Shown here: piece by piece, positions 22,635 through 35,547 of the stretch
Numbering within the stretch: the first letter of the stretch is position 1
Layout: every line of letters begins with the position of its first letter
Source of the DNA: Gnetum montanum
Lineage: Eukaryota > Streptophyta > Gnetopsida > Gnetales > Gnetaceae
Direction: 5' to 3'
Length of the DNA: 64,000 nt
NCBI GenBank assembly: GCA_015680685.1
Contig: MNCI01008572.1
Location: 1,707,260 to 1,771,259, forward strand
Notes under the pieces: generated by a model
What the model was told of the DNA's origin: nothing
Seen by the model: the letters and a program-made list of their open reading frames with translations, nothing else
Databases searched by the model: none
Position numbers and translations under genes: made by a program

Positions 22635-25600
22635 CATTTTTCTTGTATCTTTAAGAATTATTTTTCTTAAAGATTCCTTTTCTATATTTTTCTAGTATCT
22701 TGAAGAACTTCTTGTTAGATTTTGAAAAAACTTAGATGAATAGACTTTTAAAAGATATATCAAAGAATCTTTTTTTCATACATAAAGAACCATTTTCATG
22801 TATCTCAAAAAATTATTTATTTTGGGATTGAGAAAAGTCTTTATTTAGTATCTCAAAAAATCATTTTTTGGTATTTTGAAGAACCCTTTTCTTGTATTGT
22901 AAAGAATCATTTGCCATTATCTTCACATATTTTTTTTCTTGTATATCAAAGAATCATTTTTTAGTATTTTGGAAAAAAAAAATTGATATCTTTAAGAACT
23001 TTTTTTTGGTATCTTTAAGAATCCTTTTCTAATATCTTAAAGAATGATTTCCTAGTATATCAAAAAACCTTTTATAGGTATTTTAAAATATTATTTTCAA
23101 TTATCTAAAATAACATTTTTCTGGTATCTCAAAAAATCTTTCTTTCATATCTTAAAGAACCTTGTTCTGATATCTAAAAGAACCATTTTTTGGTATTTTG
23201 AAAAACCTTTTATTGGTATCATAAAGAATCATTTGTTATTATCTTGAAGAATTTTTTTCTTGTATCTAAAAGGATTATTTTCTAGTATTTGGAAGAAATT
23301 TTTTCTAGTAGCATCAAGAACATTTTTTTTTGGTATCTTTGAGAACATTTTACTGGTATTTCAAAGAATGGTTTTGTAGTATATTAAACAACCTTTTACA
23401 GGTATCTTGAGGAATAATTTTCTATTATCTAGAAAAACCTTTTGGTGGATTCTAAAAAGATTATTAATTTTGTATCTTGAAAAACCATTATCTGGTATTT
23501 TAAAGAATCTTTTTCTAGTATTTTCTAAATACTAGTGTTTCATATCTCAAAGAACTAGTTTTGGGTATCTCAAAAAACCATATTATTATATCTAAAAGAA
23601 ACATTTTTTAGTATCTCGAAAATTCAATTTCTAGTATCTCAAAGAACCATTTTTTGATATCTAAAAAAAAACCTTTTTTTCTAGTATCTCGAATAATCTT
23701 TTCTAGGTATTTCAAAAAACATTTTTCTAATATCTTGAAAATGATATTTTAATATTTCAAAAAAAAAAAATTTTGGTATCTCAAAGAACCTCTTTCTGAT
23801 ATCTCGAAGAATCATTTTTTGATATCTCAAAAAATCATTTTCTAGTATCTCTAAGAACATTTTTCTATTAGTTTGCAAAACTATTTTCTAGTATCTTGAA
23901 AAACCATCTTTTGGTATTTCAAAAATCCTTTTTTGATATCTTGAAGAACCATTCTATAATATTTAGAAGAATCCATTTTTGGTATCATAAAGAAGCTTTT
24001 TCTAGTATCATAAAAAAAAATTTTGTTGGCATCACAAAAAACTATCTTTCTGCTATCTCAAAGAACTTTTTTTTCATGTATATAAGAATCTCTAAGCATC
24101 TTAAGTAATAGTTTTCTCACATCTTGAAAAACCTATTTCTTGTATTTTGAAGGATATTTATATGGTATCTCAAGGAACTAATTTTTGGTATCTTGAAAAA
24201 CCATTTTATGGTATGTTCATAAACCTTTCTATGGCATCTTAAAGAATTTTTTTATGGTATCTTCAAGAATCATTTCTTGGCATCTCAAAAAATCATTTTC
24301 AAGTATCTTGAAGAACCATTTTTTAGTATGTCAAACAACCATTTTCTGGTATTTCAAAGAACCATTTGCTAGTATCTATAAAAGTTATTTTTCGATATCC
24401 TGAAAGAACCACTTTCTAGGTATATTAAAAGAACTTTTATCTAGTATTTCAAAGAATGATTTCTTAGTATCTTGAAGAACCAATTTTTGGTATCTCCTAA
24501 AACCTTTTTATGTTTTATTGAAGAATTATTTATAAGTATGTCAAAGGACCCTTTTCTGCAATTTTGAACAATCATCTTCTGATATCTAAAAGAACATTTT
24601 GTTGTTATCTCAAAGAAAATTTTTCTGTTAATATCTCAAAGAACTTTTTTTAGCTATCTCAAAGAACGTTTTCTTAGTATCTTGAAGAACCATTTCTTTG
24701 GTATCTCAAAGAAACAAGTTCTTTTATCTTAAGGAATCAGTTTTTAGCATCTTGAACAACCTTTTTCTAGTATCTTAAAGAAACTTTTTATGGTATGTCG
24801 AATAATCGTTTTATGGTATGTCCAATAATCATTTTTTGATATTTTGAAAAATCATTTTTAGAAAAACCCTTTTTCCTAGTCTTTGGAAAAACTATTTTCT
24901 AGTATCTTAAAAGAACCATTTTCTAGGTATCTTCAAAAAACCTTTTTTTGGTATTTCAAAGTATTTTTTTCCTTCTATCTTGAAGAACTATTTTTCTTGT
25001 ATATCAAATATCCTTTTTCATGTTTCTCAAAGAACATTTTTTTTGATATCTCAAAAATCTATTTTGTAGTATTTTAAAGAATCTTTATTTTTAGTATTTC
25101 GAAGAAACATTTTCTGGTATTTTCGAGAACATTTTTATGATATCTTAAAATAATTTTTTCTACTATCTTAAAAAGCCATTTTTTATTATCTAAAAGAACC
25201 ATTTTCTCATATCTTAAAAAGAAAAATTTTGATATCTTCAAGAAAATCATTTTTTATAATTTCACATAACTAGGTTTTATATATTTAAAAACTAAGTTTT
25301 ATGATATCTTAAGAAACATTTTTTTGGTATCTTAAAGAACCATTTTCTTGTATTTTAAAAAATCATTTTTTGATATTTTGAAGAACGATGTTCTGGAAGA
25401 ATCATTTTTTGGTTTCTATAAAAATTATTTTTTAGTATATTGAAAAAACTATTTTTTAGGTATCTTTCAAAAACTTTTTTCTAGTTTCTTAAATAACCTT
25501 TTTCTAGTATCTCAAAGACCCTTTTCTTAGTATTTCGAAAAATCATATTTCTAATATCTCGAAAAAACTTTTTCACTTTTTTTGAAAAACCTTTTCTTGA

Positions 25601-28600
25601 TATCTTAAAGTGGAATTTTTTGGTATCTCAAAGACTTGTTTTTCTACTATTTTATATAAACATTTTCTGATAGTTTGAAGAATCTTTTAATGGTATCTTG
25701 AACAAAGTTTTTCTATATCTTTTAGAACCTTTTTCTATTATCTAAAAGAACCATTTTCTATTATCTTAAAGAAACCTTTTTTTATATATTCGATAAAAAT
25801 TTTTTCTATATTCTCGAAGAACCATTTTCTATTATCTTAAACAATCATTTTTTAATATCTTGGAGAACTATTTTTTAATATCTCGAAGAAGCATTAGTTG
25901 GAAAAACCATGTATTGGTAATACAAAGAACCTTTTTCTAGTATCTCAAAAAAACTTTTCTTAATAGCTTATAGAACTATTTTTGGGTATCTCAAAGAATC
26001 ATACTCATGTTTATAAAAAAAACCTTTTCATGATATTTCAAATAAATTTCTTATAGTATCTTAAAGAACCTTTTTATAGTATTTCAAAGAACCATTTTCT
26101 AGTATCTTGAAGAACTTTTTTTTCTTTTTTTTTTGTACTTTGAAAAACCTTTTTCTAATATTTGAAAACCATTTTCTAGTATCTCAAAGAACTATTTTCT
26201 AATGTTTTGAAAGTTCAATTTTTGGTATCATCAAAAACCTTTTCTTAGTATCTTAAGAACATTTTTATAATATCTCAAAGAACCTTTTCTAGGTATCTCA
26301 AATAACTATTTTTAAGTATCTCGAAGAATCATTTTATGGTATCTTAAATAATCATATTTTGGATGAACTATTTTGTACTATTTTGAAAAATCATTTTATG
26401 GTATTTTAAAAAAATCATTTTCTAAGTATATTCGAATAACCTTTTCAGGTATCTCAAAAAACCTTCTCTTAGTATCTTGAAGTATAATTTTTCTTGTATC
26501 TTTAAAATTCTTTTTCACATTTCTCAAAGAACCTTTTTTGGTATCTCAAAAAACTATTTTGTGGTATCCTGAAGAACCTTTTTTGGTATCTCAATCAAAC
26601 ATTTTCACAATCTTGAAGAACCTTTTACTAGTATCTAGAAGAATCATTTCTTGTATTTTCAAAAAAAATATTTTTCTATAATCTTGAATAACTATTTTTT
26701 AGTATCTTTAAGAGCTATTTTCTTTCATTTTAAAAAACTATTTTCTAAAATCTTGAATAACCATTTGTTACAAGAGCTATTTTCTTATATCTCAAAGAAC
26801 CTTTTACTCCTATCTCGAATAATTTTTTTCTAGTATCTTGAAAAACTCCTTTTAGGTATCTTGAAGAACCATTTTATGAGTTTTGAATAAAACCTTTTTC
26901 TAGTATCTCAAAGAATCTTTTTTTAGTATCTTGAAAGACCTTTTTGTGGTATCTCAAATAATCATTTTCTAATATGTCAAATAATCATTTTTTGGTATCT
27001 CGAAAAATCATTGTCTAGTATCTTAAGGAATCATTTTTTGGGGTCTTGAATAACTATTTTTTAGCATTGCAAAGAATCATTTTCTAGTATCTTAAATTAC
27101 ATTTTGCTAGAGTTTAAAAGTATCTTTTTCAAGTATCTCAAAGAACCATTTTCTAGTATCTTGAAGAATCAATTTTTGATATCTTTGAAAGAAAACTTTT
27201 CTAGTATCTTAAATAATGTTTTTTTAGCATTTTAAAAAATCTTTTTCTCATATATTCGAAGAACAATATTTCTTAAAGAATCTTTTTTTCTATCTTTTCC
27301 ATGTATTTTGAAGAACCATTTTCTAGTATCTCGAAAAACTATTATTTGGTATCTTAAAAAACCGTTTTTTGGTGTTTTTTAGATATCATTGTCTAGCATC
27401 TCAAAAAACCATTTTCCCATATCTTAAAGAATTTTATTCTAGTATTTTAAAAAAAAATTGGTATTTTGAAAAATTATTTTTTGATATCTNNNNNNNNNNN
27501 NNNNNNNNNNNNNNNNNNNNNNNNNNNNNNNNNNNNNNNNNNNNNNNNNNNNNNNNNNNNNNNNNNNNNNNNNNNNNNNNNNNNNNNNNNNNNNNNNNNN
27601 NNNNNNNNNNNNNNNNNNNNNNNNNNNNNNNNNNNNNNNNNNNNNNNNNNNNNNNNNNNNNNNNNNNNNNNNNNNNNNNNNNNNNNNNNNNNNNNNNNNN
27701 NNNNNNNNNNNNNNNNNNNNNNNNNNNNNNNNNNNNNNNNNNNNNNNNNNNNNNNNNNNNNNNNNNNNNNNNNNNNNNNNNNNNNNNNNNNNNNNNNNNN
27801 NNNNNNNNNNNNNNNNNNNNNNNNNNNNNNNNNNNNNNNNNNNNNNNNNNNNNNNNNNNNNNNNNNNNNNNNNNNNNNNNNNNNNNNNNNNNNNNNNNNN
27901 NNNNNNNNNNNNNNNNNNNNNNNNNNNNNNNNNNNNNNNNNNNNNNNNNNNNNNNNNNNNNNNNNNNNNNNNNNNNNNNNNNNNNNNNNNNNNNNNNNNN
28001 NNNNNNNNNNNNNNNNNNNNNNNNNNNNNNNNNNNNNNNNNNNNNNNNNNNNNNNNNNNNNNNNNNNNNNNNNNNNNNNNNNNNNNNNNNNNNNNNNNNN
28101 NNNNNNNNNNNNNNNNNNNNNNNNNNNNNNNNNNNNNNNNNNNNNNNNNNNNNNNNNNNNNNNNNNNNNNNNNNNNNNNNNNNNNNNNNNNNNNNNNNNN
28201 NNNNNNNNNNNNNNNNNNNNNNNNNNNNNNNNNNNNNNNNNNNNNNNNNNNNNNNNNNNNNNNNNNNNNNNNNNNNNNNNNNNNNNNNNNNNNNNNNNNN
28301 NNNNNNNNNNNNNNNNNNNNNNNNNNNNNNNNNNNNNNNNNNNNNNNNNNNNNNNNNNNNNNNNNNNNNNNNNNNNNNNNNNNNNNNNNAAAGAACATTT
28401 TTCTTATATCTCGAAGGACCATATTTTGGTATCATAAGAAACATTTTCTGGGTATCTCAAAGAAATTTTTTTTGCTCTCTATAAGAATTATTTTTCATGT
28501 ATCTCAATGAAACACTTTCTGGTATATCAACAAAATGTTTTTTGGTATCTAAATGAATTTTCTTCTAGTATTTTGAAATACCTTTTTATGCTATCTCAAA

Positions 28601-31600
28601 AAAGAATTTTCTAGTATCTCGAGGAACCTTTTTATAATATCTTGAATTACCATTTTATGGTATCTCAAAAAACCTTTTTCTGGAATCACAAAGAACCATT
28701 TTTTGGTATCTTTTCAAGTATTTTGAAAAAACATTTTTTTAAAAAACCACTTTTTGGTATCTAGAAAAATTATGTTTTGGTGTTTTGAAAGAACTATCTC
28801 CTAGGTATCTTTGAAAAATCTTATTCTAGTATCTTTAAGAATGTTTTCTTGGTAACTCAAAAAACCATATTTCTCGTGTCTTAAAAAACCTTTTTGATGT
28901 AACTCAAAGGTATCTTGAATAACTCTTTTCTAATATCTCGAAGCACCTTCTTTCTAATATTTCAAAGAAACATTTTCTAATATCTTGAATAGGCTTTTTA
29001 TGGTATCTTAAATAAACTTTTTTTACTATCTTGCATAACAATTTTATATAATTTTGAAGAACCATTTTCTAATATCTTGAAAAACAATTTTCTTATATCT
29101 CAAAAAACTATTCTCTAATTTCTCAAAGTACCATTCATTAGAAAAACTATTTTACAGTATCTCAAAGAACCTTTTTCTGGTATTTTGAAAAACTTTTTTC
29201 TAGTACCTTGAAGAACTATTTTTTGGTATCATAACAAATCATCATCTTGTTTATAAAATTTTTTTTTATTGTATCTTAAAGAACCTTTTTCCAATACCTT
29301 AAAAAACTATTTATTGGTATAATAAAGAACCATTATCTTGTTTATAAAAGAAACTTTTTCTTACTATCTCAAAGAATGTTTTTTTGGTATCTTGAAGAAC
29401 ATTTTTCTGTTATTTCAAAAAATCAATTTCTAATATCTTGAGGAACTATTTTTTGATATTTCAAATAAATATATTTTCGTATCTCAAGGAATCATTCTTT
29501 AGTACCTCAAAATATTTTTTTTGGTATTTCAAAAAACTATTTTCAAATATCTCAAAGAATAATTTTTTGATATCTCAAGATACATTTTTTAGTATCTCAA
29601 AGAATTATTTTCTAGTGTCTTTAAAAGAACTTTTTCTGGTATCTTTAGTATCTCAAAGGATTTTTCTCTAATATCTATGAAGAACTATTTTTCTATAAGA
29701 ATACTTTTTATCTTTTTATAGTATCTCAAAAAACCTTTTGGTAGATTTTGAAAGAACCATATTTCTAGTATCTTAAAAAATCGTTATCTAGTATCTCAAA
29801 AAGTCTTGTCCTTGTATCTTCAAGATACTACTTTTTTGTATCTCAAAGAAATGTTTTCTTGTATCTTGGAGAATCTTATTCTAGTATCTTAAATAAATTT
29901 TCTCTAATATCTCAAAAACCATTTTCTACTCTCTTAACCATTTTTTGAAATATCGAATAACATTTTTCTAGTATCTCAAAGAATATTATTATTGTATTTT
30001 AGAGAACCTTTTTTTATTATCTTAAAGAATTATTTTTTGGTATCTTGAAGAAACATTTTTCTAGTATCTCGAAGAACATCTTTCTAGCATCTCAAACAAC
30101 CATTTTTTTGGTATCTCAAAAAACCATTTTTTAAAATATTTAAGGATCATTTTGATATGTGAAAGAATAGTTTTTTGGTATGTCAATTAACTATTTTTTA
30201 GAAGAACCATTTTCTAGTATATCTTAAAGAATCATTTTTCTAGTATCTTAATGAATATTTATTTCTTATCTTGAAAAAAGTTTTTTTAGTATCTTAAAGA
30301 ATTGTTTTCAAGTATCTCAAAAAAATAGTGTTTGGTAGCTTGAAAAATATTTTTCTAGTATTTCAAAAACTTTTTTTTAGTATGTTAAATAACCTTTTTC
30401 TTGTATCATGAAAAATTATTTTCTAATATCTATAAAAACAATATTTTGGTATCTTTAATTAGTATCTCAAATAACTATTTTTTGATATTTTGAAGAATCA
30501 TTTTCTTGTATGTTAAAGAACTATTTTCTAATATCTTAAAAAACCATTTTGTAGAAAATAATTTTTTAGTATCTTAAAAAACTTTTTTCTAATATCTTGA
30601 AGAACCTATTTTTGGTATCTTGAAGAACCATTTTCTAGTATTTAGAATAACCAGTTTGTGGTATCTTGAAGAACCATTTTCTAATATCTCAAAGAACAAT
30701 ATTTTGGTATTTAAAGGTGCCTTTTATTGGTATTTTCAAAAACATTCTTCTAGTATCTTGAAGAATTATTTTCTTGTATCTTTGAAAGAACCTTTTCTTG
30801 GTATTCCAAAGAATTCTCTTCTAGTATCTTGAAAAAACATTTTCTCATAATTTTGAAGAACTATTTTTCTTGAAGAATATTTTTCTATCTTTGTCTCATT
30901 TCTTAGAGAATGTCTTTTTGTATTTTTTTAATATCTTAAAAAAATCATTTTCTAGTATCACTAAGAATGTTATTATGCTATCTCAAAGAACCTTTTTTAG
31001 TTATCTTGAAAAATCATTTTCTTATATTTTGATAAACTATTTCTAGTATCTCGAATAACTTTTTTTCTCGTAGCTTAAGTATCATTTTCTGATATGTTGA
31101 AGCTCCATTTTTTTATATCTCTTAGATACCATTATATAGTATCTTGAAGAACTATTCTCTGGTATCATCGAAAAACTCTTTTTTGGTATCTCAAAGAATC
31201 ATTTTTCTAGTATCTTCAAAAACTTTTTATTGATATCTAAAAGAATCATTTTTTGGTATATCAAAGAATCATTTTCCTTGTATATTCAAAAGAATCGATT
31301 TTAGGTAACTAGAAAAACAATTTTTGGATATCTTTAAGAACTGTTTTCTAGTATCTTAAAAAATCATTTTTTTGAAACAACCATTTTCTGATATATCAAA
31401 AAATCATTTTTATGGTATCTTTGAAAACCTTGTTTTTGTATCTCAAAGAATCATTTTTAGATATCTTGAAAAATGATTTTTCTGGTATATCAAACAACCT
31501 TTTTTTGTTACCTCGAAGAATCTTTTCCTACTATCTTAAATAACTATTTTTAGATATCTCAAAGAAATAACTTCTGGTATCTCGAAGAACCCTTTCTGGT

Positions 31601-34600
31601 ATCTCAAATAACTTTTTCCTTGTATCATGAAGAATATTTCTCTAGTATCTAGAAGAAGGATTTCTTGGTATCTCAAACAACCTTCTTTTAGTATCTTCGA
31701 AAAAATCATTTTTTCGTATCTTAAAGATCTATCTTTTAGTGTCTTAAAAAATTATTTTCTAGTATATTGAAAAGCCATTTTTTAGTATCTCGAGAAACCA
31801 ATTTCTAGAGGGACTTTTTTTGGTATCTCATAAAACCTTTTTCTAGTAACTTGAAGAACATTTTTTGGTATCATAAATAATCTTATTATAGTATCTTGAA
31901 GAATTAGTTTTAGATATGTCAAAAAACCATTTTTTAGTATCTCGAAGATCTTTTTTCTTATATATCTAATAACCTTTTTCTAGTATCTCGAAGAAATTTT
32001 TCTTGATATCTTAAACAATCATTTTTTAATATCCCAAAAAATCATTTTTAGATATTTCAAAAAAAAAAATTTCTAGTACCTTGACAAACCATTTGCTAGT
32101 ATCTCATAAAACATTTTTCTGGTATCTTGAAAAATCATTTTTTGGTATCTTGAGAAATCATTTTTTGATATCTCGAAATATCACTTTATAGTATTTCAAG
32201 GAATCATTTTTTAGTGTTTCAAAAAACTACTTTATAGTATTTTGCAAAAAAGTTATCTGGTATATTAAGATACATTTTGTTGGTATTTCATAGAAATTTT
32301 TTCTGGTATCACAAAAAATCTTTTCTCAAAGAAGCTTTTTCTAGTATCTTAGAGAACCATTTTTAGGTATTTCAAACAAACATTTTTCTAGTATCTTGAA
32401 GAACCATTTTCTTGGATCTCGAAGAACCATTTTCTAAGATCTCGAAGAGCGATTTTCTGATATTTTAAAGAATCTTTTTCTGGCAATTTAAAAAATCCTT
32501 TTTTTGGTATTTTGATAAATAGTTTTCTACTATCTCAAGGAATCTTATTATAGTATCTTGAGAAATCTTTTTATGGTATCTCAAATAACCTTTATTTAGT
32601 ATCTCAAAGAAACCATTTTTTGGTGTCTCCAAGAACCGTTTTCTAGTATTTTAATGAGCTTTTTGCTGTTATCTTGAAGAACTATTTTTTGGTATTTAGA
32701 AGGCCTTTTTTCTATTATGTCGAAGAACCTTTTCTAGTATGTCAAAGAACTTTTTTTGATATTGCAAAAAACATTTTTCTTATGTCTTGAAAAATTATTT
32801 TTAGTATTATGAAAAACATTATAATGATATTTTGAAGAAAACTTTTTTTCTAGTATCTCAAAGAGACTTTTTTCTATTATTTCCAAAAAACTTTTTTTAC
32901 TATCTCAAAGAACCATTTTTCTTATATCTTAAAGAAACATTTTCTTTTATTTCAAGGAATCATTTTTTGACATCTCAAAGTATCTTCTTCTAGTATTTTA
33001 AAATACTTTTTTATGGTATCATCGAAAATCATTTTTTGATATCTCAAAAAACCTTTTTATGATATCCTAAAAATTCTTTTTATGGTATCTCAAAGAACAT
33101 TTTTCTAGAATCTCAAAGAACAAGTTTTTTTGATATCTTAAGGAATCATTCTTAGGTATCTTGAAGAACCCTTTTCTAAAAAAACCATTTTTCGATATCT
33201 AGAAAAACTATTTTCTAGTGTCTTGTACTAACAGTCTCCAAGGTATCTTCAAAAAATCTTTTTCTAGTATCTTGAACAACCTTTTCCTAGTATCTCAAAG
33301 TATTATATTTCTAGTATCTTGAAGAACCTTTCTTAGGTAACTCAAAGAACATTTTTCTGGTATCTCAAATAACTATTTTTTTGTATTTTGAAGAATCTTT
33401 TTTTTTTTTTTTTGGTATTTCAAAGAAACATTTTCTAGTATCTTGAAAAGTCCTTTTATGGTATCTTAAATAAACTTTGTTTACTATCATGTAAAACATT
33501 TTTCTATAATCTTCAAAAATTATTTTTTAGTATCTTGATAAACCTTTTTCTAGTATCTCAAAGAACTATTTTCTAATGTCCCAAAAAACCATTTATTAGA
33601 AGAATAGTTTTCTGGTATCTCAAAGAACGTTTTTTTAGTATCTTGAAAAATATTTTTCTTGTATCTTGAACAACTATTTTTTAGTATCTCAAAGTATTAT
33701 TCTATAGTATTTGAAAGAAACCTTTTTCTAATATCTCAAAGAATCTATTTTTAGTATATAAAACCAATTTTTAGTTTCTTGAGGAACTCATTTTTTATGT
33801 CTTAAAGAACTACATTCTAGTATCTTGAGAAGCCATTTTCTAGTATTTGAAACAACCTTTTTTTAATATTTGAAAAAACTATTTTTTGGCATCTCAAAGA
33901 ACCATTTTCTAGTATCTTAATATTCTTTTTTCTAGTATTTCAAAAAACCTTTTTTCTAGTATCTCCAAAAATATTTTTCTTGTATCTCTAAGAATCGTTT
34001 TCTAGTATTTCAAAGAACTATCATCTAGTATCTTTGACAGAACTTTTTCTAGTATCTTGAATTTTTTTTTCTAGTATCTCAAAAATCTTTTTTCTTGTAT
34101 CTATAAAGAACTATTTTTCATAAAAAACATTTTTCTATCTTCTTTTATTATGTCAAAGTTCTTTTTTCTAGATTCTACAAGAACCACTTTTTTAGTGTCT
34201 CGATGAATCATTATCTAGTATCTCAAAAAGCCTTTTTTTAGTATCTTCAAAATAACATTTTCTTATATCTTGAAAAAAAAATTCTATCTTAAAGAACTCT
34301 TTTCTGGTATCTTGAATACAATTTTTTCTAGTATCACAAAAAACATCTTTCTAGTATATCAAAAAATCAATTTATTTTGTATCTTAAAGGACCATTTCTT
34401 AGGGTTTTGAAAAACTATTTTTTAATATGTTAAAGAATCTTTTTCTTGTAACTCGAAGATCCTTTTTCTTGTATCTTGAAAAATTATTTTTTATATCTCG
34501 AAGAATCATTTTCTAGTATCTTGAAGAATCATTTTATGATATCTCAAAAAAACTTTATTAAGTATCTTGAAGAACCATTTTTTGATATTAAAAAAAAAAA

Positions 34601-34943
34601 CCTTTTTTTAGTATGTTGGAGAAAATGTTTTTATTAGTATCTTGAAGAACCCTTTTTCTAGTGTCTTAATGAACATTTTTTTGCTATCTTGAAGGAACTT
34701 TTTATGGTATATTGAAAAACATTTTTCTAATTTCTAAAAGAACCATTTTCTACTATTACAAAAAATATTTTTATGGTATCTTGAAGAACTTTTTTCAAGT
34801 ATCTCAAAAAATTATTTTCTGGTATCTCAATAAATCATTCTCTGATATCACAAAGAAGTTTTTTTCTTACAGCTTGTCAAGTGTTTTCTAATATGTTAAA
34901 GTACCACTTTCTAGTGTATCAAAGATAACTTTTTGTAATATGT
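22635..34943. repeat. 24-bp AT-rich satellite, block 3 (largest)
   Basis: About 11.4 kb of readable satellite around a 900-N gap. Units are as in block 1. The irregular marker (CTATTTTTCT..GAA with the irregular stretch after it) recurs near 22655, 27265, 29685, 30865 and 34115. A remnant of the 45-bp insert is at about 22720-22755. All open frames here (including two running across the N gap) are repeat artefacts. Near 34921 the array runs into the LTR of A1. Confidence 0.93.
27490..28389. other. Assembly gap (900 N)
   Basis: A run of 900 Ns within satellite. The round length suggests an estimated or arbitrary gap size. Any open frame crossing it is meaningless. Confidence 0.99.
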
Positions 34944-35527
34944 TAAAGTACCTAAGCATAGTAGTATGATGGAAATAAAACGAACTCTTTTGACAATCTT
35001 TATAGTACTGAGAATAGATTGATATTTTCTTTAATGCACTTTACTTTTATGGTTTTTACTTTAATGCATTTAAATTGAGCAATTTATTTACACCAGCTAA
35101 TGAACACAAGCACTACCACTTCAAGCATACATATAGTACTTGGTAACCTAGCAATACTTAACGTTTGGTAGCCTAGCAATGCTATATGTGTCCAGGATGT
35201 GTTCTGGAAAGTGGAATGATTACTTGTGTTATGCTAAATAGGTAATATTGAATTAGATTTTAAATTACTCTACTCCTCATTCTTATTGTAGGTGATCAAA
35301 TCTATAAATTATAAAATAAGAAAAATCGTATACCTCAATTACACTTAAACCATACCCTTGAACCTTATAAGTGTAGTTGGAAAGACAACAAATGTTTACA
35401 ATGTCCATTTTATTTCTTAGAAGAGCTAGTGTACTAGATAACTCTAGGTCTATGAAATTTGACCAAATCACATGTAACGCCTCAGTGATTTATATGGTTG
35501 GGCATAAGGTTACCTCGTTGTTCATCA
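34944..35527 (+). repeat. A1 5' LTR
   Basis: Aligns with 44855-45438. The right copy has clean ends TGATG...CATCA, while the left one begins TAAAG after decay. It holds a TATAAATTA stretch (about 35301) present in both copies. Confidence 0.87.
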
Positions 35528-35528
35528 T

Positions 35529-35547
35529 TGGAACTGTTGTTGGGGAC
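35529..35547 (+). promoter_or_regulatory. A1 primer-binding site, tRNA-Asp type
   Basis: TGGAACTGTTGTTGGGGAC lies one base after the LTR. It matches the complement of the tRNA-Asp 3' end used by Athila elements if several C-to-T and G-to-A changes, plus one other, are allowed. The A2 PBS is another decayed form of the same site. Confidence 0.82.

Larger units (their letters stand above)
14124..22635 (+). mobile_element. T1: gag-protease LTR retrotransposon, LTR-internal-LTR-partial internal
   Basis: Two long direct copies, 14124-15545 and 20145-21500, both start TGAAACACCA and are clearly LTRs. Between them lie gag and protease relics, a non-coding tail and a polypurine tract. The second LTR is followed by the same leader and gag start (21501-22634) rather than by flanking DNA, so the structure is LTR-int-LTR-int, as produced by unequal recombination between LTRs or tandem insertion. 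No reverse transcriptase, RNase H or integrase motif is present, so the element resembles the non-autonomous TR-GAG type known in plants. The second internal region breaks off against satellite at about 22634. A target duplication therefore cannot be tested. Confidence 0.85.

Noticed and set aside
27369-28484. Open frames of 323-371 codons on both strands
   Set aside because: They consist almost wholly of undetermined codons across the 900-N gap, with satellite at both edges.
1-34943. CRISPR-like repeat-spacer array
   Set aside because: There are no identical repeats separated by unique spacers. The whole 24-bp unit repeats and varies, and the surroundings are plant transposons.
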